This document shows positions 7,903 through 14,884 of a stretch of 23,162 nucleotides of DNA, piece after piece. Location: the IMG/VR virus record IMGVR_UViG_3300022539_000074, positions 1 to 23,162 of that record; one strand, 5' to 3'. Positions within the stretch are counted from its first letter, which is position 1. The number at the start of each line of letters is the position of its first letter. Both the position numbers and the translations under genes were made by a program. Origin of the DNA: a virus. Below the pieces are notes generated by a model. The model made no database searches, was not told the DNA's origin, and saw only the letters and a list, made by a program, of their open reading frames with translations.

Positions 7903-9012
7903 TTACCTCCTAAAACTTTTAACTGTACTTATTATTTCATCAATTTGAGAAGATGTTAAATCAGGGAACATCGGTAGTGTTATTAACCTAGTCCAAATCG
8001 ACTCACAAACTGGTGTAGCGTAATCGCAGTTTTTATACATCTTATAATGATTGCTTGGTATATAGTGGACACCGGTTGATATATCTTTGTTCTTAAGAAA
8101 CTTATGTAGCCCATTTCTGTCGTCTACCTTAATAACATAATTATGCTGTGATGTCCTGGCGTAGCTCTTAACAGTTGGAGTCTCTATCCAATCTACATTA
8201 GCAAATGCTTCATCATACATTGCTGCTATATCACGTCTAGTATTATTCATATCATCTAACTTCTCAAGTTGCACTAACCCAATAGCTGCAGTAATGTCAT
8301 TCATATGGTACTTGAAGCCAATCTCATCTACGTCATAGTACCATGAGTACCCAGTATTTGCGTGGTCTCTCCGCCAGGTATCTTTAGATATCCCCATCCA
8401 TCTTAGCTTTCGTAGTCTATCATATACCTCTTTGCTGTTGGTAGTAACCATCCCACCATCGCCAGTTGCTAGGTTCTTAACTGCATGAAAACTGAAGCAA
8501 CCAATATCACCCAATGAGCCTATCTTTCTACCTTTATACTCCCCACCACAACCGTGAGCGGCATCCTCAATAACAGTTAAGTTGTGCTCTTTAGCTATAT
8601 TATTGATAACATCCATCTCACAAGCATGCCCGCCGTAGTGAACAGCAACGATAGCCCTAGTACTTGGCAGGATGCATGTCTCTATGCTCTCCGGGTCGAT
8701 GTTTAGAGTATCTGGATAGATATCAGCAAAAACTGGTATACCACCAGCATAGCGAATAGCGTGGTTAGTTGCTATAAACGTTAGAGATGTAGTAACTACG
8801 TGAAAACAACCTACGCCTATCACTTTCAATGCCAAGTGCAGTGCAGCCGTACAACTATTAACGCCGACTGCATACTTAACGCCGATGTATTTAGCAAATT
8901 TCTGCTCGAATTCTTCTGTCTTAGGCCCTAAGCCAACCCAACCGCTCTCAAGAACTTTAGCAACTGCTTCGGCTTCTCTCTCATCGTAACAAGGCTTAAA
9001 AACTGGTATCAC
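7903..9012 (-). CDS. DegT/DnrJ/EryC1-family PLP sugar aminotransferase
   Basis: At 369 aa this is a full-length member of the family that transfers an amino group to a keto-sugar nucleotide, making amino-sugars for surface glycans. Visible landmarks are MIPVFKPCYDEREAEAV, GWVGLGPKTEEFEQKFA, the cofactor-binding IEDAAH (Asp150) and FSFHAVKNLATGDGGM with the Schiff-base lysine at 179. All catalytic landmarks are intact. It starts with GTG at 9012, overlapping the methyltransferase stop (GTGA), eight bases after GGAGG. It is the last gene of a four-gene sugar cassette set inside the capsid operon. Virion or host-surface glycan modification is inferred. Confidence 0.93.
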   Translation of the reverse strand: MIPVFKPCYDEREAEAVAKVLESGWVGLGPKTEEFEQKFAKYIGVKYAVGVNSCTAALHLALKVIGVGCFHVVTTSLTFIATNHAIRYAGGIPVFADIYPDTLNIDPESIETCILPSTRAIVAVHYGGHACEMDVINNIAKEHNLTVIEDAAHGCGGEYKGRKIGSLGDIGCFSFHAVKNLATGDGGMVTTNSKEVYDRLRKLRWMGISKDTWRRDHANTGYSWYYDVDEIGFKYHMNDITAAIGLVQLEKLDDMNNTRRDIAAMYDEAFANVDWIETPTVKSYARTSQHNYVIKVDDRNGLHKFLKNKDISTGVHYIPSNHYKMYKNCDYATPVCESIWTRLITLPMFPDLTSSQIDEIISTVKSFRR

Positions 9013-9446
9013 TTGATAGCCTCCAAAATAGCATCAACATTACCAGTTACCTCCCATATATTCTTAATAAGCTTCCAAGGTTTAGGACTATACACAAGAT
9101 AGTAATAAGGGCATCTTGGGTCAAAGTAGTGAAATGTCACTTCATTTGGGCAAGTATAGTGCGTAGGGTCTTGAAATGCTCTAATACTACCGGCATATGG
9201 TGAACTAATTACTAACGAACCGCCCGGTTTCATTACTCGCCATGCCTCATCCATCATTTGCAGTCTATACTTCGGCTCGATGTGCTCGTAGATATTCCTC
9301 ATCATTATACATTCACAAGCATTATCATCTATCGGCCACGGGAATTTCTGAATGTTATGGACTATATCTACCCCATCACAAGCTCTAGCATCCATACCAA
9401 CAAAACCCTCATGCTTATTGATGCCACAACCTAAATCAAGATTCAT
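9009..9446 (-). CDS. SAM-dependent class I methyltransferase (145 aa)
   Basis: ATG 9446 is preferred over TTG 9461 because GCGAGG lies seven bases before it. The protein opens directly with motif I (MNLDLGCGINKHEGFVGMD) and shows the expected acidic end of strand 2, IMMRNIYEHIEP (motif IV region) and RVMKPGGSLVISSPY. It is short for the family, as in many sugar-pathway methyltransferases. It overlaps the GT-B gene upstream by 11 bases and the aminotransferase downstream by four. It may methylate a nucleotide sugar or a transferred glycan. The substrate cannot be read from the sequence. Confidence 0.85.
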   Translation of the reverse strand: MNLDLGCGINKHEGFVGMDARACDGVDIVHNIQKFPWPIDDNACECIMMRNIYEHIEPKYRLQMMDEAWRVMKPGGSLVISSPYAGSIRAFQDPTHYTCPNEVTFHYFDPRCPYYYLVYSPKPWKLIKNIWEVTGNVDAILEAIK

Positions 9447-10284
9447 CGCGTAACCTCGCAAACATTGGAGCTATATGTTCTATATGATACTGCTCAGCTT
9501 GCTGAAGTACCAGCATCGACATCTTATGATAAAACCATCCGTCATTCTTGAGCTTCAAACATTGAGTAGGTATATTCTCTGGCGAATCGACTTGCAAGAA
9601 GCAACCATTAAACTCATCAACATAGGATGGCTCAGGATATGCCACTGTAGGAATACCAAACGAGCCGGCGTTAATCAACTTCAATGGGTCTCTGAGCTCT
9701 GGGGCGGGATTCACCTTCTCATCCATCTTCCTAAAGCATATCTGTATATCAATGCTTTTGTAGAAGCTACAGACATCTTCCCGATTCTTTGCGTCAGTCT
9801 TAACAACAAAGTTAATACCTACACCGCCAAGTGCACTATGTAGCGTATCTACACCAAGATGTAGGTTCTCTGGATACCCAATAAACCCCGCGGTCTTAAC
9901 ATCACTAGTCACTTTGACAAATCGCTCAAAGTTGCAGTGGTGCCCAGGTATCAATAGCACGTTATCTCTTCCAAGCCGTTCATTTAGGTACCGCTGCCCA
10001 ACTCGGGATGCCGCAATCGGGCACACTTCGGGATGCTCTTCCAAGTAAGGAATCGACCCATAGCTATCATCTACATCTACATATACTTGTCTAACATAGT
10101 CAATAATATGCTGTGGTGGGCCGCCTTTGATAAATACCAACACATCATCAGGATATACTATATTTGCGTCGATTATACCGCCTACAGCAGCAGCCATCTG
10201 CCTACCACGAATTTCTCCTGACGCCCACGAATTAGGATAGAATACTAACCTCCCCTCTATCATGTACTTATCGAGTATATTCAT
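9436..10284 (-). CDS. GT-B-fold glycosyltransferase
   Basis: ATG 10284 overlaps the preceding TGA (TGATG) and follows GGGAGGG by seven bases; a GTG one codon upstream is possible. The 282 aa protein has a Rossmann-like N-terminal half (RLVFYPNSWASGEIRGRQMA) and a C-terminal half with SIDIQICFR and PAPELRDPLKLINAGSFGIP, then TVAYPEPSYVDEF. That is the nucleotide-sugar-binding region of GT4-type enzymes, though the family's usual second glutamate is replaced by other acidic residues. It is shorter than typical GT4 enzymes (about 350-400 aa). It belongs to the 7903-11030 cassette. Confidence 0.7.
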   Translation of the reverse strand: MNILDKYMIEGRLVFYPNSWASGEIRGRQMAAAVGGIIDANIVYPDDVLVFIKGGPPQHIIDYVRQVYVDVDDSYGSIPYLEEHPEVCPIAASRVGQRYLNERLGRDNVLLIPGHHCNFERFVKVTSDVKTAGFIGYPENLHLGVDTLHSALGGVGINFVVKTDAKNREDVCSFYKSIDIQICFRKMDEKVNPAPELRDPLKLINAGSFGIPTVAYPEPSYVDEFNGCFLQVDSPENIPTQCLKLKNDGWFYHKMSMLVLQQAEQYHIEHIAPMFARLRDES

Positions 10285-11030
10285 CACACGTCCCTCCCAG
10301 GACAGTAATACTTCCCTACTTGTCCATCCTTGAGCCTACTCAACTCTCCCTCTATCTCTCTTAACTTTCCAAAGAGCTCACCACTTTGTGGATAGACTAT
10401 TGACGGCACACCTTGATGTCCAATCAGTATTCTAGTATCAACCCATATCCGTTCACCGTTATCTCGAAACATATTGCAGATGTTAATATCACTACGGATA
10501 TTGACTGGCTCACCTTTGAACTTCTCATCGCATGTATCTCTGAAATACGGCTTTTTAAGCTTTTTAAGCTTTTTAATATCTACCAGTGTACAGCCAAAGG
10601 CACAAATTGATACCTCGTATAGCCTGCCATCCAATGGCAGGCTCATCTCATAGTACCGTCTCTCACCATCCTCATCTTTAACTTGCCAATTTACTTGTTG
10701 AAACCGCTCGCCTTTCTTACAAACGACACCAGATACCATCGCTCCTTCAGTCTCTTGCATCGTTTCAAGTAGAAACGGTAGCGTTTCAAGTGGCATAAAG
10801 TGGTCACCATCAATAAATAGCGCGTGTGAGCACTCTTTCTCAATCACACGGTCGACTATTCTATTACGAGCAGTCGCCGCCTCTAGTCCACTTTTGCCAA
10901 TAAGCACTAACTCATAATCTCTAGACCAATGAGCCATACAGTGCATGTGATTAAAGTAGATATCAAAATCTACGAAGTTAAACACATGCGTGCATATGGC
11001 TATTAGCCCAGACTTCTGCTGCTTCGCCAT
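10284..11030 (-). CDS. GT-A-fold glycosyltransferase
   Basis: The 248 aa product has the pattern of a small GT-A enzyme: first strand SGLIAICTHVFNFVDFDIYF, ATARNRIVDRVIEKECSHALF, then IDGDH with the DxD-type acids at 74 and 76, which bind metal and nucleotide-sugar. Later come GCTLVDIKKL and IWVDTRILIGHQG, as in phage and capsule enzymes. A tandem 9-base repeat gives KKLKKLKK. The start follows GAAGGGA. It lies immediately downstream of the decoration protein gene and begins the sugar cassette. Architecture resembles the N-terminal half of the fusion at 1211-2377, so the two may be distant paralogues. Confidence 0.75.
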   Translation of the reverse strand: MAKQQKSGLIAICTHVFNFVDFDIYFNHMHCMAHWSRDYELVLIGKSGLEAATARNRIVDRVIEKECSHALFIDGDHFMPLETLPFLLETMQETEGAMVSGVVCKKGERFQQVNWQVKDEDGERRYYEMSLPLDGRLYEVSICAFGCTLVDIKKLKKLKKPYFRDTCDEKFKGEPVNIRSDINICNMFRDNGERIWVDTRILIGHQGVPSIVYPQSGELFGKLREIEGELSRLKDGQVGKYYCPGRDV

Positions 11031-11054
11031 TTCAATTCCCTTCTTAGTTATACA

Positions 11055-11573
11055 CTACAGGCAGTGAAGCTCTACCACAGCGCTTATAGCTGTCTCTATC
11101 CCAGTTGTAGCAACACGCTGCATAAGAACGGCGTACCTACCAGCAGTTGCTGCAGTAATGGGCTGCCACCAGGCGTGCGTAGTTGGCAAACCGGATGAAC
11201 CTATCATCAATGCTCCAGGCGCCAACGCACCAGTAGACTGTGCTAATGATACTTTAGCCGGACCCGCAACCTGAATCCATCCATACGCACCAGTACCGGA
11301 ACCGCTCTTACCCATAGACGCACAAGGCATGCCAGCCGGCATAGTGATATTACTTGTCCCCACAGCAGTATCAGGGGCAACAACTTTCTTGTTCAGTCCA
11401 TTCTCTACTGTAGTTCCTATCTCTAAGCAGCACGCCCTAGCTTTCAACGCTGTATCTCCGGCGTTCTTAACATATCTGTAGACTTTACTGCCTTTTTGGT
11501 ATACCGACCCGATAGTCTGCTCATCATTAGTCCGCAGTTCTGTCAAGGGTACACGAATTAAACCTGTATCCAT
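11055..11573 (-). CDS. Probable head decoration protein
   Basis: This 172 aa protein is encoded directly after the major capsid gene, the usual place for a capsid cement or decoration protein. It starts MDTGLIRVPLTELRTNDEQT and is beta-rich and Ala/Gly/Thr-rich (GSVYQKGSKVYRYVKNAGDT, PAGALMIG-like turns, TAATAGRYAVLMQRV). The 'G.v....g..Y.yv.n....l' opening resembles small decoration proteins of many siphophages and podophages. ATG 11573 follows AGGAGG. No enzyme motif is seen. Its Ser/Thr content makes it a possible target of the neighbouring glycosyltransferases, which is speculation. Confidence 0.6.
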   Translation of the reverse strand: MDTGLIRVPLTELRTNDEQTIGSVYQKGSKVYRYVKNAGDTALKARACCLEIGTTVENGLNKKVVAPDTAVGTSNITMPAGMPCASMGKSGSGTGAYGWIQVAGPAKVSLAQSTGALAPGALMIGSSGLPTTHAWWQPITAATAGRYAVLMQRVATTGIETAISAVVELHCL

Positions 11574-11604
11574 TTCTGGTTACCTCCTAGATACAAAAAA
11601 TCAA

Positions 11605-11625
11605 CTTGTTCATTATTTGAACGAC
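11605..11625. promoter_or_regulatory. 21-bp palindrome, copy 2
   Basis: CTTGTTCA-TTATT-TGAACGAC lies in the only sizeable gap between the capsid gene and the decoration gene. The left arm is perfect and the right arm keeps TGAAC. The 8-5-8 geometry is identical to the other copies. It has no T-run. Because the mismatches are not compensated, a DNA-binding site fits better than a conserved RNA stem. Confidence 0.5.
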
Positions 11626-11631
11626 TTACTG

Positions 11632-12717
11632 TTAGCTCGCATATTGCATTATCCCGTGCCTGCGAGGCTGTCCAGTAGCCAAACCTGGGCTCATGCACAC
11701 AATATAGGCAACGCGGTCAAACTGATTAGCCTGCTCTTTCCACGATGTCATCTCGTACCATATACTAGGATGGTAGTTGAAGTCAATATGGTTCATATTG
11801 AGCATGAAGATATAGTTAGACTCAACCTTGGCACTATATGTGAACGTAGCGCCCTTGAATGTGGCAGTCTCGAAGCCTAAGTCAGTAGCCTTTCTATTAA
11901 AGGCAGTTCTGACTATCTGCAGCTTATCTCTCGACTCTTCCATATATGCTTCATAAATCGACTGTTTGGTGATTATGAAGTTTGGTGACTCCATATTGGC
12001 ACCAATGGAGTTATAGAAGTGCTCCATATCTGCCACTAAGTTAAGAGCATATGGCTCGTTAGTCGGCCCAGCAATTCTATTTGCTGGTACCTCAGTAGCA
12101 TTGTCGTACATTATCCAGTTCCTCCACCACGTATTAGGTGCAGCCCGGTCGATTTTGCCATTTGACGTCCCATACAACTGCTCATCACTATTACTACCAC
12201 CACCAGTTGTCGTAAGTCCAGTACTGTTATCAACATACGGAGCTACGATGTCGAAGATACCATTTATCGACCGTGGTGCGGAGTAAAAAGCGCCCCACAG
12301 GAATAGGTAAGTCTCTAAATCCTGTACCAACGCATCTCTCGCAGCCTCCATCCTCTCAGCAATGTAGGACTTAATCATATAAGGCCCACTGTTCTTAGCA
12401 TCGTCAATCATCGAGCGGTTGATGTCTACACACCAATAGCGCCAATCAAGATGCGGAAACGTAACGAGCTTCTTGGGCTCTTGCGTTACCGTACTACCTT
12501 CCTGAAAACGCTGTGTTTTCTTCGTCCCATATCGAGCTCTACTCGTCCATCCATACGTCCCGCCCGAATAACTCTTAAAACAACCGTACTCCTTCAAGGC
12601 AAGAGTAAACACAGTCGCCTCCAGAATGTTGTCTATTGAGTCAGAACGTATCTCATACCAGGTATTCATAAAGTCATCGTCAAGAGTCCTGGTAAGACTT
12701 GTTAATGTTGCAGCCAT
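11632..12717 (-). CDS. Major capsid protein (HK97-fold-like)
   Basis: The 361 aa product starts MAATLTSLTRTLDDDFMNTWYE and continues with features usual for capsid proteins of environmental phages: an N-terminal arm, QRFQEGSTVTQEPKK (E-loop-like region), ERMEAARDALVQDLETYLF (spine helix) and a long C-terminal A-domain-like part. It lies downstream of scaffold and portal and just before the decoration gene. ATG 12717 has a strong AGGAGG site. Length suits a mature capsid protein without a fused protease. There is no obvious protease gene in the window, so maturation may not involve cleavage. The identification rests mainly on position and general pattern. Confidence 0.75.
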   Translation of the reverse strand: MAATLTSLTRTLDDDFMNTWYEIRSDSIDNILEATVFTLALKEYGCFKSYSGGTYGWTSRARYGTKKTQRFQEGSTVTQEPKKLVTFPHLDWRYWCVDINRSMIDDAKNSGPYMIKSYIAERMEAARDALVQDLETYLFLWGAFYSAPRSINGIFDIVAPYVDNSTGLTTTGGGSNSDEQLYGTSNGKIDRAAPNTWWRNWIMYDNATEVPANRIAGPTNEPYALNLVADMEHFYNSIGANMESPNFIITKQSIYEAYMEESRDKLQIVRTAFNRKATDLGFETATFKGATFTYSAKVESNYIFMLNMNHIDFNYHPSIWYEMTSWKEQANQFDRVAYIVCMSPGLATGQPRRHGIMQYAS

Positions 12718-12760
12718 TTAATGGTTACCTCCTAAAGTAAATAACAAATTACAAACATTT

Positions 12761-13561
12761 TTACTGTCGCTTGCTGCCTACGCCTACCTTCTCCATACCC
12801 ACCGCAATGATATTCCTAATGCCGACAGTACCAGACTTAGTCACGGCGGTATCATCTCTTGATTCTCTTCCTCTATCGGCCATCTCTTGCAAAGCGGCCT
12901 GGTTAGGAACAACAGCTCCCGCATTCTCCTGCGGCCATACTGAATCAGTCGGCTTCTCAGTATTTATCTGGCCACTTGGCGGAAGGCTGCCTGCCTTCCT
13001 CGACTTAGCAAGATAATAGCCATCTTCAAAACTAAGAGCCGGATTTTCGCCCATAACTTTGGCGATTTCATCTTTATGCTCATCAAAGTCCGCATGCTTA
13101 CTACGTGTCTCCTGCATGCCTAATGTACCCAGGATAGTCATAACCGCCCTCTCCATAACGACCATCTTGTCAGCATTCGGTTTCAGCGATTGACTGATGT
13201 CATTCTTAATCTTCGCCGTATTAGCCTCCATCGCAGTCTCCACAGCACCAGCAATAACATCAATTATCTGGCGGTTGCTTAACTTATCATACTTATCCTC
13301 GGTACCCTCAGACATATCGACATTATCAAGCATTGCTGCAAGATCTGCATCCTTATTTAGTTGCGCTTGCTTAGCTGCCTCCACCGCTGCCAGTTTGCTT
13401 GCCGCTTCCTTCTCCTGCTCCGCTTTTAGCTGTGTTACCGTTTCCATTACTGGCCCCAACAGCTTTTGTAGTGCTTCCTGTGTCAGTGGCGGCGACTGGT
13501 TTCCCGAGTCTCCCTGATTCTGACCCGCTTGATTTTGTTTTGCTTTGTCCGTTTGTGCCAT
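12761..13561 (-). CDS. Probable capsid scaffolding protein
   Basis: This 266 aa, highly charged, Gln/Ala-rich protein has a helical core (KLLGPVMETVTQLKAEQEKE, AASKLAAVEAAKQAQLNKDAD), with a disordered Gln/Gly/Ser-rich start and a basic C-terminal tail. These are hallmarks of phage scaffolds, which bind the coat protein through a basic C-terminus. It lies between portal and capsid genes, as expected. ATG 13561 follows GATGAGG by six bases. The first 190 bases overlap another reading frame, and the A6 run at its start is discussed among the findings. Confidence 0.7.
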   Translation of the reverse strand: MAQTDKAKQNQAGQNQGDSGNQSPPLTQEALQKLLGPVMETVTQLKAEQEKEAASKLAAVEAAKQAQLNKDADLAAMLDNVDMSEGTEDKYDKLSNRQIIDVIAGAVETAMEANTAKIKNDISQSLKPNADKMVVMERAVMTILGTLGMQETRSKHADFDEHKDEIAKVMGENPALSFEDGYYLAKSRKAGSLPPSGQINTEKPTDSVWPQENAGAVVPNQAALQEMADRGRESRDDTAVTKSGTVGIRNIIAVGMEKVGVGSKRQ

Positions 13562-13757
13562 TTTTTACCTCATCTTTCTTTTTGCTAGCTTCATACTCAG
13601 CAATTACCTTCTGCTTCTTCAATTCCCATATAACCTTTTTATGTGCCCGTCTAATTGCTCGAATTACACATTCAAGCTCCGATTTCGTAATCCGCCTTCC
13701 TTCAAAGGAAGCTTTTGGATTACGATAGATGGCCAGGTCTACTACTAGCTTATCCAT
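13371..13757 (-). CDS. Small basic protein overlapping scaffold start
   Basis: ATG 13757 has an AGGAG site. The first 66 residues look genuine: MDKLVVDLAIYRNPKASFEG, then a basic helix SELECVIRAIRRAHKKVIWE, LKKQKVIAEYEASKKKDEV. From codon 67 the frame runs inside the scaffold gene in another phase and becomes low-complexity Gly/Ser/Thr, ending in SGGGS. Such a tail is what chance reading of a Gln/Ala-rich gene would give, yet the ORF stays open for 190 bases. Either a 128 aa protein is made, or ribosomes shift at the AAAAAAT run into the scaffold frame. An assembly error in the homopolymer is also possible. Confidence 0.5.
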   Translation of the reverse strand: MDKLVVDLAIYRNPKASFEGRRITKSELECVIRAIRRAHKKVIWELKKQKVIAEYEASKKKDEVKNGTNGQSKTKSSGSESGRLGKPVAATDTGSTTKAVGASNGNGNTAKSGAGEGSGKQTGSGGGS

Positions 13758-13777
13758 TGTTAACTCCTAAATATTCA

Positions 13778-14035
13778 TTACAGTAACGCTCCTAAATCAA
13801 GATTATTCTCTCTTGCATATTTCTTCATTTCGTTCTTAGAATGAAATGTTTTGCCACCAGCGCATACATTTTTTAGATGTATGCCGTCTATTGGGAATAG
13901 GTGCATATTAGGGACGGCCGGCATCTTTGTCATACTAACAAGACAGCTTGGGCATTGCACCAAATCATTATAATGCACTACAAGTCGCTCAACAGTCCTC
14001 CCACATCTTGGGCAATTATAGTTAAATAGTGGCAT
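13778..14035 (-). CDS. FmdB-type zinc-ribbon protein
   Basis: The 85 aa product begins MPLFNYNCPRCGRTVERLVV and continues VQCPSCLVSMTKMPAVPNMH: two CxxC knuckles (Cys8/11 and Cys28/31) that bind one zinc, as in the FmdB family of putative regulatory zinc ribbons. The C-terminal phrase KTFHSKNEMKKYARENNLDLG is a motif often attached to this ribbon in phages. It starts at ATG 14035 after TAGG and lies between the lipoprotein and the basic ORF ahead of scaffold. Its role in phages is unknown. Confidence 0.85.
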   Translation of the reverse strand: MPLFNYNCPRCGRTVERLVVHYNDLVQCPSCLVSMTKMPAVPNMHLFPIDGIHLKNVCAGGKTFHSKNEMKKYARENNLDLGALL

Positions 14036-14039
14036 CTTA

Positions 14040-14486
14040 TTACCTAGGCGCTAAGTGCCGAAATCCTCTAATAGCATTCTCGAGCGAAGCACTATCTTTC
14101 ACCGCCCCACGTATCCTTGGCCCTATATCTTTCCATATATCTGGATGGTTCGCTTTAATTTCATTAAGCACCATTGCTAGTACTTCACCGCCTCTAACGA
14201 AGTTATCTTTCTCCGCTTCAGACGCGGTAAGCTTAGGCTTCATCTTCTTATACATACCAAGAAGCCCACCGCCGCCTGCAACAAATGGAGCTAACCAAGG
14301 AAGTAATGGGAGTAAAGCAGACATAGTACCTACAACGCCCTCTGCAGCGTCCTCAACTTTACCCGCTACATTCGGGTCTATGTACCGATATTTAGTCTGC
14401 TCACCAGTCTCTGGGTCTGTGAATATACCTTCCACACAGCCGCCAGCAAACAGTATCAATATAGCTACAAACAATATTCTTTTCAT
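14040..14486 (-). CDS. Phage lipoprotein (148 aa)
   Basis: ATG 14486 follows GAAAGGTGG; the in-frame codon at 14519 is less likely. The N-terminus MKRILFVAILILFAGGC is a type II signal peptide with lipobox FAGGC, so Cys17 should be lipidated. The mature part is Asp/Glu rich, then has a hydrophobic Leu/Pro/Gly stretch (MSALLPLLPWLAPFVAGGGG, about residues 64-83) that could insert in a membrane, and a helical C-terminus. A phage lipoprotein in the packaging region could act in superinfection exclusion or lysis. The double membrane link makes exclusion attractive, but there is no direct proof. Confidence 0.7.
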   Translation of the reverse strand: MKRILFVAILILFAGGCVEGIFTDPETGEQTKYRYIDPNVAGKVEDAAEGVVGTMSALLPLLPWLAPFVAGGGGLLGMYKKMKPKLTASEAEKDNFVRGGEVLAMVLNEIKANHPDIWKDIGPRIRGAVKDSASLENAIRGFRHLAPR

Positions 14487-14502
14487 CTTACCACCTTTCA
14501 CC

Positions 14503-14655
14503 TTATAACCATATTCCACTTACTTCAACATCAGGAACCATATCAAGCTCATGCCACAACTCAATCATTGCAGCGTTTGCTCTATCAATCGTAAGCATAC
14601 CAAGATTGGTCGTTACTACAAGCCCGTTAATTTTAACAATTATGTGAAACATCAT
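14503..14655 (-). CDS. Short hidden gene, 49-50 aa
   Basis: A frame starting at tandem ATGs (14655 or 14652) overlaps the end of the previous gene by about 20 bases and fills the otherwise empty gap before the lipoprotein. The product begins M(M)FHIIVKINGLVVTTNLG and ends with MIELWHELDMVPDVEVSGIWL. The amphipathic pattern and the lack of any other gene here support it. A TAGG element sits a few bases before the ATGs. No family recognised. It could be a chance open frame, but the fit to the gap is tight. Confidence 0.55.
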   Translation of the reverse strand: MMFHIIVKINGLVVTTNLGMLTIDRANAAMIELWHELDMVPDVEVSGIWL

Positions 14656-14884
14656 ATCCTACTATATTACCTGGAGGAATCTTACCCCAACACAAAACTT
14701 CCCAATCAGCACAATCTTCAAACGCAGTCAATTTATTGTCTCCCGTCTCTACCATAAGCACGGTATTCCCAAAGTGCACTTGAGGGTAAGGACTCAAATA
14801 AACAATGCCAATATCGTTAGGTATCAGACCGCGTGTTAGAATGCTTTTAACATTCTTGCTATCCGTTGCGTGAAATAGCTTCAT
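14633..14884 (-). CDS. Small ADP-ribosyltransferase/KptA-like protein (83 aa)
   Basis: MKLFHATDSKNVKSILTRGL opens with the H-x-T plus 'I..GL' pattern used by the RNA 2'-phosphotransferase/ADP-ribosyltransferase superfamily to bind NAD. The next strand IVYLSPYP matches the second motif (Y-L-S), and WEVLCWGKIPPGNIVGYDV matches the third strand pair seen in many small phage members. It is shorter than the usual 120-200 aa, so it may be a minimal or inactive fold. Its ATG overlaps the portal stop (TAATG), so it is made with packaging proteins. Target unknown. Assignment by motif only. Confidence 0.5.
   Translation of the reverse strand: MKLFHATDSKNVKSILTRGLIPNDIGIVYLSPYPQVHFGNTVLMVETGDNKLTAFEDCADWEVLCWGKIPPGNIVGYDVSHNC

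Noticed and set aside
13399-13728. Rightward open frame opposite the scaffold/basic ORF region
   Set aside because: Antisense shadow of a charged, low-complexity coding region; no ribosome site and no promoter.
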